Source: Opacimonas sp014872805 (GTDB taxonomy: Bacteria > Pseudomonadota > Gammaproteobacteria > Enterobacterales > Alteromonadaceae). From it: a DNA stretch of 64,000 nt. Location: the NCBI GenBank assembly GCA_014872805.1, contig WKFN01000005.1, forward strand, positions 62,001 through 126,000, in the 5' to 3' direction. Shown in pieces: positions 26,901 to 34,585 of the stretch. Numbering within the stretch: position 1 is the first letter of the stretch; each line of letters starts with the position of its first letter. The position numbers and the translations under genes were made by a program. The notes below the pieces were generated by a model, which did no database searches, was not told the origin of the DNA, and saw nothing but the letters and a program-made list of their open reading frames with translations.

Positions 26901-27404
26901 CATGAGCAGTTATCCGATATGGCATTACAAAGCGATGGTAAATTGGTTATTACCGGTCAAAATCGTGGATTTGGGCGCATTACCACCATGCGTTATTTGT
27001 CCGATGGCAAACCTGATTCGACCTTTGGAGATAATGGTATTGTGATGCTCGAGGACCGCTATGAAATTGATGTCGGTGTAGCGGTTACAATCATGGACGA
27101 TGGGGATATTTTGTTAGCGGGTAATCGCTTTGTGAGAACGAGTGATCCTGAAGAGCCAGGCTCAGGCCATTATGAGATGACGATGTATCGACTCGATTTT
27201 GCCGGTAATATACAGAGTGATTTTGCTGAAAATGGTCAAGTGAATATCCACTCTGGCGAAGATGATTACGTGCAAAGCGTACTAAGACACCCAAATGGGA
27301 ATATTTTGGTCTTTGGTCAATATCACGACGTAAGTGGCGCATCCCCTACGGTCACCATGTTGTCTGCCGATGGACAAATACAAGTGCCATTAACGATACC
27401 ATAA
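23964..27404 (+). CDS. Large lipoprotein with Ig-like domains, tandem trypsin-like domains and delta-60 repeats
   Basis: The 1146-residue protein begins with a lipoprotein signal (LLSGC). A Pro-rich linker leads to three Ig-like (HYR/DUF5011-type) repeats at about 48-285, each ending in Y-x-(V/I)-(T/I)-(Y/F)-S-(I/M/V)-(S/T)-D-(S/A)-(S/A)-G-N. A first trypsin-like domain at about 295-500 lacks the catalytic triad; GNFGAG has Phe452 at the Ser position. A second at about 540-725 is intact: His581 (TNAHC), Asp611 (LIDLAVVKL), Ser683 (GNSGSGVF). The C-terminus has delta-60-type repeats (LDTAYGQNG, LQSDGKLVITG). It is probably a surface-anchored protease; the substrate is unknown. Confidence 0.78.
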   Translation: MIKFIFILWSVILLSGCGGSSGVDSSSPTPPSPAITPSQPTNQPPADTTPPQITLNGLASVTVEIGTEYVDAGASASDEVDGILQPMVQSNVNTQVLGQYEVIFSVSDAAGNAADTVSRIVNVVDITPPIISINGLDSITIEVGTQYVDDGATAMDNVDGIVTPNSASTVNTSVPGTYTVTYSISDSSGNAAQQQVRSVQVVDNVAPAITLNGPSTVTIEVGSDYSDAGATSLDNVDGIVTPNSASTVNTNIPGTYTITFSMTDSSGNVAQPVTRTVIVVSPNTVIEPGDLTWGKHEYLRSQIEQAQASVVGMGEFFVGAAGVMLSDQHVLAKVAVITRGLEVDKNRKVVNIWGEVSAMKKVYWANPGDKESLCIIELETPFQNYHVPVIAQHDASEGDLVFQVSHSAHVSNGNKGWAVSFGQAMADDNQTDGYGATTIPPLTAYANMDGNFGAGVFNEQGELIGLATGAQYRDLDSPWYIPGQPLHNMIMNSLETRSYTLTYDLAAIKSMLAQISLVPKPGGNTVLPPNERDAYEQVLPDQEITLIELLSEQSKDSVITISEGGCSGTLIHSEMVITNAHCVVHNRQLDIGFKGGERIRGDALAFNELIDLAVVKLRLPAPSYYPPATLAPKAFADGDIGYAVGSPGALWAQQGGWQVSPMQARGYRRGDYIMSGYILPGNSGSGVFNVNGALSSVLWGSGYGHDYLMVEGPLDRQDPHIYDLSPSSHKSATVTMADYPTLVEFATRFGAANEGNHDYVYDAQVSLSGDIYTVGRRYQEGSNKVLIQRLSSAAQWDPIYQFPLELTDASAVDIEADANGAMYVLIQRVFGVQQIVRLTPDGMLDTDFAEEGVLTLDIGREHLVADMAIDHLGRLLVTGTVISNENGANIYLGRWNVSGQIDTQFNGSGWTELDVAGYGDYAQKILIQGNDILVGGHTTLRSEVFRESDILVARFTQAGQLDTAYGQNGMLITQWRDYDHEQLSDMALQSDGKLVITGQNRGFGRITTMRYLSDGKPDSTFGDNGIVMLEDRYEIDVGVAVTIMDDGDILLAGNRFVRTSDPEEPGSGHYEMTMYRLDFAGNIQSDFAENGQVNIHSGEDDYVQSVLRHPNGNILVFGQYHDVSGASPTVTMLSADGQIQVPLTIP

Positions 27405-27707
27405 ATGACTTCCAACAAAGATAAACGCCTACTGCCCATGGTATTGACAAGTAAACGGCAAAAATCAGTATGTGTTTTTCTGAGTGGGGAAATAAGCAAT
27501 TCAAATATGCTCCATCAGGTACTTATACTGACATGGTCTATCCCCACTTTTTATGATACTAAGTAGCCTAAATTTGAGGTATCTAGGAAAATAGTGGCGA
27601 TATTACTAGACTAGCCAACAGGCTAATTTTGAACCAATACATTGGCGAAGTAGTGAGATGTTTTCTACGATTGTTTTATGAGATTTAATCATCAAATAAG
27701 GAAATCA
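27405..27707 (+). other. Non-coding gap with a long structured segment
   Basis: No credible gene is seen. AGTGGGGA (27483-27490) pairs with TCCCCACT (27541-27548), followed by a run of T. Inside it CCATCAG (27512-27518) pairs with CTG-AC-ATGG (27528-27536). This could be a terminator for the protease gene or the core of a small RNA. A TAAGGA ribosome site for the next gene lies near 27696. Confidence 0.4.
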
Positions 27708-27935
27708 ATGAAAGATATCAAAACCACTCTTAGCCGCAGAGAAAGACAAATCGCCCAGCTCAAAACCATGGGTATGACCAACCGTGAAATCGCCCACGAA
27801 CTAGCCATTGGCGAGCGCACAGTACGATTTCATATCCATAACATTTATCGCAAACTCAAAGTGCCGAACTCGCTGACGCTCAATTATGTGTACGGCGATC
27901 AGTTTCGGCCCATCTATCCGCAATATCTAAGCTGA
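27708..27935 (+). CDS. Stand-alone LuxR/GerE-type DNA-binding protein (copy 1)
   Basis: The start at 27708 is favoured over an in-frame ATG 30 bp upstream because TAAGGA lies correctly spaced before it. The product is about 75 residues: a LuxR-type helix-turn-helix (LSRRERQIAQL...TNREIAHELAIGERTVRFHIHNIYRKL) and a short tail, with no receiver or ligand domain. It is one of three such genes within 2.8 kb. Such minimal GerE proteins usually act as transcription regulators; ligands or partners are not evident. A strong terminator follows. Confidence 0.8.
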   Translation: MKDIKTTLSRRERQIAQLKTMGMTNREIAHELAIGERTVRFHIHNIYRKLKVPNSLTLNYVYGDQFRPIYPQYLS

Positions 27936-27963
27936 ATCAAACCTATATAACGTCTCCCAGTTC

Positions 27964-27996
27964 AACGCTACAGAATGTTGTCGTAGCGTTTTTTTC
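27964..27996 (+). terminator. Rho-independent terminator after LuxR-like copy 1
   Basis: AACGCTAC (27964-27971) and GTAGCGTT (27983-27990) form an 8-bp stem with an 11-base loop, followed by a T-run. Confidence 0.82.
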
Positions 27997-28023
27997 TTGT
28001 ATACGCTATATAAATCCCTATAA

Positions 28024-28050
28024 TTAGGTTATTGATTAATAAATACCTAA
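28024..28050 (+). promoter_or_regulatory. Palindromic operator candidate of hipBA
   Basis: TTAGGT (28024-28029) and ACCTAA (28045-28050) are inverted repeats with 15 bp between, 12 bp before the hipB start. HipB proteins bind such palindromes to repress their own operon; binding here is inferred. Confidence 0.45.
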
Positions 28051-28062
28051 ATATGGTGATTT

Positions 28063-28353
28063 ATGTCCGAGGTGGAATACGCGAAAGTGTTACTAGGAAA
28101 ACTCATTAAACACACCCGTGCGACACAAATGGATCAACATGAATTGGCACTGCGAACTGGGACAAGCAAAAATACAATTAGTCGTTTAGAGCTTGGCCAA
28201 GGGGTAAATGTTGATACCTTATTGGCTGTTTTAGACCACTTAGAACTGCTTGCTCCATTTGTGGCAAACGTTGAAGAGCAATATGCATTAGTTAAAAATA
28301 ATCCGCAACGTAGTTCTTCCAAGGTAGATAAGGAGTTGCCGAATGACTTCTAG
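28063..28353 (+). CDS. hipB: HipB-like antitoxin (XRE family)
   Basis: The 96-residue protein has a Cro/C1 helix-turn-helix at about 10-65: LIKHTRATQMDQHELALRTG, then KNTISRLELGQGVNV. It overlaps the hipA-like gene by 11 bp, the standard HipBA order. HipB neutralises HipA and represses the operon; a palindrome lies just upstream. There is no good ribosome site beyond GGTG, so translation may be weak. Confidence 0.83.
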   Translation: MSEVEYAKVLLGKLIKHTRATQMDQHELALRTGTSKNTISRLELGQGVNVDTLLAVLDHLELLAPFVANVEEQYALVKNNPQRSSSKVDKELPNDF

Positions 28354-29557
28354 AGCGTATGTTTTTATTGATGGCCTGGAAGATAAGCCCGTCATCTGTG
28401 GCATTGTCGAGCTCGATCCTATCGCTAAATTAGGCAAATTCCGCTATGGTAAATCTTATCAGCAACGTGAAGATGCTTTCCCGCTTGATCCGATACATTT
28501 ACCTCTTTCCGAGGAGCAAATCATAACCCGAGTCAATCATGGTATGTTTGGTGTTATTTTAGATGCGGGTGCTGACAGTTGGGGACGTAAACTCATTTAT
28601 GCTCTACATTCAACAAAACCGAAGAATGATTTAGAACTTGTGATGGCCGGTTCTGGTATGGGTGTTGGTGCCCTCACATTTAGTTTGTCGAGAACGGCCA
28701 GTAAATCAAAACACAACAAAAACTCCCTCGAAGATATGGCAATCTTGTTGCAAGGTAAACAAGCTATATTAGCAGATCAGGCTCTATCTGATGAAGTCAA
28801 AAAAGCATTTCAGTTTGGCTCTAGCTTAGGAGGTGCAAGACCTAAAACGACTGTTATGGAGGACAAAATTAGTTATCTTGCGAAATTTAATCGCACGGAT
28901 GACCTCTTTAATGTATGTCGTGTTGAGCATGCTTGCATGAAAATGCTATCAGAGTTAACAGACCTAAATGTGCGGGTTGCGAACACACGGTTGCTTAATA
29001 ATCACGATGAAGATATTTTACTGGTGGAGCGTTTTGACTGTTTAGAGAGTCGACCGACTCATCATCTTTTGAGTGCGAATTCACTGATTAATCAAATGAA
29101 GGTTACGGAGCAGTCCAGTACAACTTTCTACAGCTATGGTGCTTTAGCGGAATTTAACATGAAATATGGTGCTGAACCGAAAGATTCCCATGAATTGTTC
29201 GCTCGCATGATATTTAATATTTGTATGGGCAATACGGATGATCATTCTCGAAACCACGCTTTCCTATATTCATTCAAGAATAAACATTGGCGATTATCTA
29301 AAGCGTATGACGTGTTGCCCATCAACAATACAAGACAGCATGGTATTGGCATTGGTGCTCAAGGCAGATTAGGTAGTATTGACAATGCTATGTCCCAGGC
29401 GAAGCGTTTTGGACTCAATACTAGAAAGGCAAAAGCCATTGCAAATATGGTTGTGGAACTGACGTCGGAATGGGCCTTTTATTTTGGTAATAACGGTGTT
29501 TCAGAGTTGGACATCGAAGTATTAAAAGCGGTTGTTCCAGACTCTAGTAGACTCTAA
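28343..29557 (+). CDS. hipA: HipA-like serine/threonine kinase toxin
   Basis: The 404-residue protein has the HipA fold. The N-terminal part has GKFRYGKSYQQREDAFPLDP. The autophosphorylation/P-loop region is SSLGGARPKT near residue 170. The catalytic segment GNTDDHSRNHAF has D299/D300, and the metal-binding YDVLP follows near residue 325. Escherichia coli HipA phosphorylates glutamyl-tRNA synthetase; other HipA kinases choose different synthetases, so the target is open. The length is close to the usual 430-440. Key residues are intact, so activity is expected. Confidence 0.85.
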   Translation: MTSRAYVFIDGLEDKPVICGIVELDPIAKLGKFRYGKSYQQREDAFPLDPIHLPLSEEQIITRVNHGMFGVILDAGADSWGRKLIYALHSTKPKNDLELVMAGSGMGVGALTFSLSRTASKSKHNKNSLEDMAILLQGKQAILADQALSDEVKKAFQFGSSLGGARPKTTVMEDKISYLAKFNRTDDLFNVCRVEHACMKMLSELTDLNVRVANTRLLNNHDEDILLVERFDCLESRPTHHLLSANSLINQMKVTEQSSTTFYSYGALAEFNMKYGAEPKDSHELFARMIFNICMGNTDDHSRNHAFLYSFKNKHWRLSKAYDVLPINNTRQHGIGIGAQGRLGSIDNAMSQAKRFGLNTRKAKAIANMVVELTSEWAFYFGNNGVSELDIEVLKAVVPDSSRL

Positions 29558-29853
29558 TATGGCTTTTCTTGTATCAAATATATTAACTGACTAACACAGT
29601 TCCATCTCATCTCCTACAACCAAGGTCTACTCAGTCACTCCAAGTGTAGATTAACTCCCCCGACCACCTAGCCGAACGGATAGTTCCAACATTAAATTAA
29701 CCTTATTAATATAATGAAAACAATATCTTGTAAATAAACATTGGTTTCTTAAGTCTTTCGACCAGTGGCACAAAATTCTGCTTAGCCTAAGCTTATTATA
29801 CGTCGTCTAGACGTAATGAATTTAAAACTTTGAGCAACGCATAGGAGAAATTT
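29558..29853 (+). other. Non-coding gap between hipA and LuxR-like copy 2
   Basis: No credible gene is seen in these 296 bp. GCTTAG/CTAAGC (29780-29792, one-base centre) and TACGTC/GACGTA (29799-29815, five-base centre) are two adjacent palindromes close to the next start. A TAGGAG ribosome site follows. Confidence 0.4.
29780..29815 (+). promoter_or_regulatory. Twin palindromes upstream of LuxR-like copy 2
   Basis: GCTTAG-C-CTAAGC (29780-29792) and TACGTC-GTCTA-GACGTA (29799-29815) are perfect dyads. Dimeric LuxR-type proteins bind dyads of this size, so autoregulation or cross-regulation by the three mini-LuxR proteins is plausible. Confidence 0.4.
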
Positions 29854-30066
29854 ATGCATACAACAATACAAATCCTTTCTAAAAGAGAGCAGGAAGTGGC
29901 CAAGCAAATTGCTATGGGAAAAACCAATCGAGATATCGGTGATTCTCTGTATATTTCTGAACGCACCGTAAAATTTCATTGTGCCAATATTTACAAAAAA
30001 TTAAAGATTGCTAATCGCAGCACGCTCATTTCTCGTTACGCCGATCAAATCCGTCAATTACACTGA
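29854..30066 (+). CDS. Stand-alone LuxR/GerE-type DNA-binding protein (copy 2)
   Basis: The 70-residue protein is almost wholly a GerE helix-turn-helix: LSKREQEVAKQIAMGKTNRD and SERTVKFHCANIYKKLKI. It shares the TNR-I...L.ISERTVKFH...IYKKL pattern with copy 1, so recent duplication or repeated acquisition is likely. A TAGGAG ribosome site and two palindromes precede it. No sensor domain is present. Confidence 0.82.
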   Translation: MHTTIQILSKREQEVAKQIAMGKTNRDIGDSLYISERTVKFHCANIYKKLKIANRSTLISRYADQIRQLH

Positions 30067-30151
30067 TTCAAATTATCCACAAATCGTGTAAGCGGATCGT
30101 GCATTACCGCTTCACATAATTCTGTCACCCTAAAGAGTAAATAAAGAAAAA

Positions 30152-30182
30152 TGTCCGTTAGGTGATAGTTTTTGTCCGTTAG
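30152..30182 (+). repeat. Direct repeat TGTCCGTTAG upstream of LuxR-like copy 3
   Basis: TGTCCGTTAG occurs exactly at 30152-30161 and again at 30173-30182, a period of 21 bp or two helical turns. It lies about 95 bp before the next start, a typical distance for an activator site. Confidence 0.6.
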
Positions 30183-30276
30183 AGAAAAGAAATAAATCTT
30201 TGCAATACCCGTTTATTGTCTACGCTATAAAAGAAATTAAAAACTAAGGAAATATTAGGTTAAGGAAATAGTAAAA

Positions 30277-30483
30277 ATGTCACAAGATTTGCCGTATCTG
30301 AATACTCGTGAAACACAAATTGTTAACTATTTGATACAAGGACTTACCAATACTGAAATAGGAAAAGAGCTACACCTTTCAGTACATACTATCAAATATC
30401 ATTTAGGTCGAATCTATCAAAAGCAAGGTGTCAGTAATCGGGCGTTGTTGATTAAAGCCTATTATGACAGGCGAGATGAGTGA
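30277..30483 (+). CDS. Stand-alone LuxR/GerE-type DNA-binding protein (copy 3)
   Basis: The 68-residue protein is a minimal GerE helix-turn-helix: LNTRETQIVNYLIQGLTNTE and SVHTIKYHLGRIYQKQGV. It is more diverged from copies 1 and 2 than they are from each other (HTIKYH against ERTV-FH). A TAAGGA ribosome site and an exact direct repeat precede it. Function beyond DNA binding is not visible. Confidence 0.82.
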   Translation: MSQDLPYLNTRETQIVNYLIQGLTNTEIGKELHLSVHTIKYHLGRIYQKQGVSNRALLIKAYYDRRDE

Positions 30484-30599
30484 TTCACCTTTTGCAAAAT
30501 ATAAAGTTGAACTAACTGGTGTGTTATGGGCATTTCACTTTGCATTATCGAATCATATCAATGTATCGCCATAGACGATGCGTCTCTAACACGCTAGTG

Positions 30600-31472
30600 C
30601 TAATCCACTGGACGCTGCAACCTTCGTGTCCACAACGCGCCAGCCATCGCCAACCCAAACCCAGGCAGGGTCCACCAGGACGGTATTTCACCGACAATCG
30701 GCCAGGCAAAAAACGCCCCCATCGCAGGCACCAAAAACATGATCGCGGTGGCTTGCGCCAACGAACCGGTTCTGACCAAAGCGAACATCAAGAGCATGCC
30801 AATCACAGTATTGACGACAACCAAATGCCCAACGCTCCACAACAGTGCCTCCGACGGAACATAAACCACGCCCTCAACGAGCCAAGCGAGTGGAGCTGCA
30901 ATCACTGCGGCAAAACAATATTGCACCCAAGTGGCGGTAACCGGATGAACGTGCAGTGTACGATTCTTCTCGATGACTTGCCCAACCGACATGCCCAAAA
31001 CCGCCACAAATCCCAATAACGCCCCCAGCAAATACCCCGTTTGCCCATCCATATTCAAGCCGACAATCCACCCCGCACCGGCAAGCCCGAGCCCTAACGC
31101 ACACCAAGTCTGCCAAGATGGCCAACTTCGGATATACAAGGCACTGGCCAAAATAATCAACGCCGGTTGTGACGCCGCAATTAAGGCCATAATGCTCGCA
31201 CTTGCGCCAAGTTTCATTCCGACATACATGGTGCCAAAATGCCCAATATGCAAAAACACACCGGTCGCAGCGAGTTGTTTGATAGTAGATAGAGGGGGCA
31301 GGGATAATCGCATGACGATCACAAAGGGCGTGACAAATAACGCCGCCCCAACGAACCGGTAGGCGAGAAGATTAAACGGCTCGGTGTATTCCAAAGCCAG
31401 CTTGGCCACCGCGTAACCCGTTGACCAGACAACTAAAAACAGCCAAGGAAGAAGGCGTGTGAACATCGGCAT
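30600..31472 (-). CDS. EamA/DMT-superfamily transporter
   Basis: About 290 residues from the ATG at 31472 (an alternative lies at 31466, and the frame stays open to 31520). There are ten hydrophobic segments in two five-helix EamA halves; LLPWLFLVVWSTGYAVAKL opens the first and GALLGFVAVLGMSVGQVIEK begins the second. Such proteins export or import metabolites at the inner membrane; the substrate is not predictable. It lies on the - strand with its 3' end toward the LuxR-like cluster. Its GC content is higher than that of the accessory region, so it probably marks the return to core-like DNA. Confidence 0.83.
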   Translation of the reverse strand: MPMFTRLLPWLFLVVWSTGYAVAKLALEYTEPFNLLAYRFVGAALFVTPFVIVMRLSLPPLSTIKQLAATGVFLHIGHFGTMYVGMKLGASASIMALIAASQPALIILASALYIRSWPSWQTWCALGLGLAGAGWIVGLNMDGQTGYLLGALLGFVAVLGMSVGQVIEKNRTLHVHPVTATWVQYCFAAVIAAPLAWLVEGVVYVPSEALLWSVGHLVVVNTVIGMLLMFALVRTGSLAQATAIMFLVPAMGAFFAWPIVGEIPSWWTLPGFGLAMAGALWTRRLQRPVD

Positions 31473-31582
31473 ACCCGTGACATAAAATCGCCATGCTAGA
31501 TGGCATGGCGATAAACACAAGTACGTCTTTGGTCGTATGCTATAAATGCAGTTTGTTCTCGCCTATGAGTGATGCAAAAGCG

Positions 31583-32515
31583 TTAGCCTAACTTAGCCTT
31601 TACCGCATGGATATGTTCTGGAGTGACTTCACAACAGCCACCGATAATTCGTGCCCCTTGTGCAAACCATTGCACCGCAAACTCAGCGTATTGCGCGGGC
31701 GCTAAATCTTGTCGACTTTGCAAAGTACTGACCGTTTCCCCAGGGTATAACGACTCGACGCTGACAAATCCATTAGCATAAGCCCCTGTGGTAACACCTA
31801 AACTTTGTAATTGAGGTAACGCCGCCGTGATGGCTTCGGGGCGAGAGCAGTTTAGGAGGACTGCATCGGGCTGATGCTCAGCAATCGTCATTAGGGCCTC
31901 GCGTAATGGCTCACCCCCTCGTAGGGTCTGAGGCGCGCTATCTGATACTGAAAAGGCCACCCAGACGGGTTTACCTGATGCTTTAGCTGCCGTACACGCT
32001 GCGGTTGCCTCGGCAGTAGAGGACATGGTTTCACACAAAAACACATCACAGTCGCTTTGTAATGCCACTAACTGTTGGTAGCTTGCCAATGACTGGGCAA
32101 AATCCGGTGCTACATCGGGTCGATAACTAGCCAATAAAGGCGGTAAACATCCAGCAATCAACACATCCTCTTTCCCTGAGGCGGTAATGGCTTCTTGCGC
32201 AGCGTTAAACGCCTTTTCATGTAACGTTTCTAGCCAGTCCAATGCGTCATTCGCGACGAGTCTGTCGGGCGTTGCGGTGTAGGTGTTTAAGGTAATGACA
32301 TCGGCGCCTGCGGCAATAAACTCAGCGTGAAGCTCAGTGACTAATTCAGGTTCATAAAACATGATATCGCTTGACCAAAGATTAGACAGCGGGCGTTTGG
32401 AGCGCTGAATCAGAGTTTGCCCCATCCCCCCATCAAGACAAATAAATGCGTTGCCGTTCAGACCAGAAAGACCTGCCAGCGTCTGCACAGGAAGAGAAGT
32501 CGTTTTATGCGTCAT
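31583..32515 (-). CDS. mmuM: Homocysteine S-methyltransferase family protein
   Basis: About 310 residues from ATG at 32515; the frame extends 9 codons further. The Zn ligands are visible: NCS in LLNCSRPEAI and the Cys pair in IIGGCCEVTPEHI near the C-terminus. LDGGMGQTLIQRS opens the domain. MmuM transfers a methyl group from S-methylmethionine or S-adenosylmethionine to homocysteine. It lies divergent to a secreted amylase gene and seems to stand alone. Gene symbol by family resemblance. Confidence 0.82.
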   Translation of the reverse strand: MTHKTTSLPVQTLAGLSGLNGNAFICLDGGMGQTLIQRSKRPLSNLWSSDIMFYEPELVTELHAEFIAAGADVITLNTYTATPDRLVANDALDWLETLHEKAFNAAQEAITASGKEDVLIAGCLPPLLASYRPDVAPDFAQSLASYQQLVALQSDCDVFLCETMSSTAEATAACTAAKASGKPVWVAFSVSDSAPQTLRGGEPLREALMTIAEHQPDAVLLNCSRPEAITAALPQLQSLGVTTGAYANGFVSVESLYPGETVSTLQSRQDLAPAQYAEFAVQWFAQGARIIGGCCEVTPEHIHAVKAKLG

Positions 32516-32676
32516 TAAGCCACTTAAAATAAACCTAAACAATGCGCTATGATACCTCGTATAAGCACAATAATGAAATCGTATGCATTGCCCATAAAGT
32601 GTTAATTTAATGTAAGCTAATCCAATATTGTAAGAGTATTTTGTATTAATCGGCTATGTGATTAAGGGATAAAATA

Positions 32677-34584
32677 ATGACAAAAAGCACTTCGCATATC
32701 ATTGCGTCAGCAATAGCGGCGACCGCATTAGGCGCAGGTCTAATAGCTTGTTCACCTGCTAAACAAACCGCTGAACCAGCCAATGCCCATCAAGAGGGAT
32801 ACATTGTGGCGCAACCTGAGCATGTTAAACCTGTTGTGTATCAGGTGTTTACTCGATTGTTTGGCAACACCAATACGACCAATAAGCCATGGGGCACGGT
32901 AGCAGAAAATGGCGTGGGCAAAATGTCTGATTTCACCGATGAGGCACTGATGGGGATCCGTGAACTTGGTGTGTCACATATTTGGTATACGGGGATCCCG
33001 CACCATGCATTGGTCGCTGATTATACTGAGTATGGTATTTCATTGGACGATCCGGATGTGATCAAAGGACGCGCCGGTTCACCTTATGCAGTCAAAGATT
33101 ATTATTCAGTGAATCCCGATTTGGCAGATGATCCAGCCAATCGCATGGCAGAGTTTGAAGCACTCGTTCAGCGCACTCACAAACATGGCATGAAGGTATT
33201 AATTGATATCGTACCCAATCACGTGGCGCGACAATACGAGTCATTGGGCAAGCCAGACGGAGTTGAGGACTTTGGTGCGAATGATGACACCAGTGTGGAG
33301 TATGCACGCGATAACAATTTTTATTACATTCCAGGTCAAGATTTTATGGTGCCTGAGCCGACCGATGGCTATCAGGCATTAGGCGGTGATTCTGCGCCTT
33401 TACTCGATGGAAAATTTGTAGAAAGCCCGGCCAAATGGACGGGTAACGGCTCGCGTTTAGCGCAACCGAACATCAATGACTGGTATGAGACAGTCAAAGT
33501 CAATTATGGCGTTCGCCCTGACGGGACCTATGATTTTCCAACGCTGCCAAAAGAATATCGCAAAAAAGGACTCGCTGAGCATCATGCCTTTTGGCAGGAC
33601 AAAGACTTGCCAGATTCGTGGTATAAGTTTGAACACATTGTGCACTTTTGGTTAGATAAAGGCGTCGATGGCTTTCGCTTTGATATGGCCGAAATGGTGC
33701 CGGTTGAGTTTTGGTCGTTTTTGAATTCCTCCATTAAAAACAAAAATCCTGATGCCTTTTTATTGGCTGAAGTCTACAATCCGAGCCTGTTCCGTGATTA
33801 TTTACATTTAGGCAAAATGGATTACCTGTATGACAAAGTGGATTTTTATGATTCGCTCAAATGGGTCATTCAAGGTCACGGCAGTACCGATGCACTTGAG
33901 CGCATTCAATCGGAAGTGCGTGACATTGAAGAACACATGCTGCACTTTTTAGAAAACCACGATGAGCAGCGCATTGCCAGTCCAGATTTTGCAGGTGACA
34001 TGCACAAAGGCAAGCCTATGCTGGTTGTTTCAGCGCTGATCAGTCGCTCACCGACCATGTTGTATTTTGGTCAAGAGGTAGGTGAAGATGGTTCAGAAGC
34101 CCCCGGCTTTGGTGGACCCACGCGTACGTCGATTTTCGATTACATGGGGGTACCTGCACATCAGCGCTGGATGAACGAGGGTAAGTTTGACGGTGGTCAG
34201 CTCACAGAGGAAGAAAAAGCGTTACGTGAGTTTCATATTAAAGTGATGGACATCGCGGCATTTCATCCCGCCATGGCAGGTGAATATATTTCTCTGCACA
34301 GCGCGAATAAAGCCACTGAAGGTTATACTGACAAGCACTTTGCGTTCACTCGATTTACCCTGGAAGACCGTTTGATTGTGGTGAATAATTTCACCATTGA
34401 ACCCATGCAAACGACCCTTACGATTCCCGCAGCGGTGGTGTCGCAATTACAGCTGCGCGAGGGGGATAATGCACTGAAAAATTTGCTTTCTGATGCGGAT
34501 TATATGTTACGTGTAATTGACGGTGTAGGCGAGCTAACCCTTAATTTGCAAGGGCTTGAATCGGTTGTGCTTGAGGTCAACTAA
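32677..34584 (+). CDS. GH13 alpha-amylase-family lipoprotein
   Basis: The 635-residue protein has a signal ending in lipobox LIAC, so it should be membrane-anchored. The GH13 barrel motifs are present: DIVPNHV, GFRFDMAEM with nucleophile D336, LLAEVYNP with acid/base E365 and FLENHDEQR with D429. A C-terminal beta-domain follows. The pair of Tyr-Thr-Gly-Ile loops (WYTGIPHHAL) and long inserts set it apart from simple cytoplasmic glucosidases. It precedes a secreted GH31 by one base, so both probably act on external alpha-glucan. An AAGGGA ribosome site supports the start. Confidence 0.87.
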   Translation: MTKSTSHIIASAIAATALGAGLIACSPAKQTAEPANAHQEGYIVAQPEHVKPVVYQVFTRLFGNTNTTNKPWGTVAENGVGKMSDFTDEALMGIRELGVSHIWYTGIPHHALVADYTEYGISLDDPDVIKGRAGSPYAVKDYYSVNPDLADDPANRMAEFEALVQRTHKHGMKVLIDIVPNHVARQYESLGKPDGVEDFGANDDTSVEYARDNNFYYIPGQDFMVPEPTDGYQALGGDSAPLLDGKFVESPAKWTGNGSRLAQPNINDWYETVKVNYGVRPDGTYDFPTLPKEYRKKGLAEHHAFWQDKDLPDSWYKFEHIVHFWLDKGVDGFRFDMAEMVPVEFWSFLNSSIKNKNPDAFLLAEVYNPSLFRDYLHLGKMDYLYDKVDFYDSLKWVIQGHGSTDALERIQSEVRDIEEHMLHFLENHDEQRIASPDFAGDMHKGKPMLVVSALISRSPTMLYFGQEVGEDGSEAPGFGGPTRTSIFDYMGVPAHQRWMNEGKFDGGQLTEEEKALREFHIKVMDIAAFHPAMAGEYISLHSANKATEGYTDKHFAFTRFTLEDRLIVVNNFTIEPMQTTLTIPAAVVSQLQLREGDNALKNLLSDADYMLRVIDGVGELTLNLQGLESVVLEVN

Positions 34585-34585
34585 C

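Noticed and set aside
30519..31019. 166-codon frame on the + strand opposite the EamA gene
   Set aside because: Low-complexity, basic composition typical of an antisense shadow; the EamA protein is clearly real.
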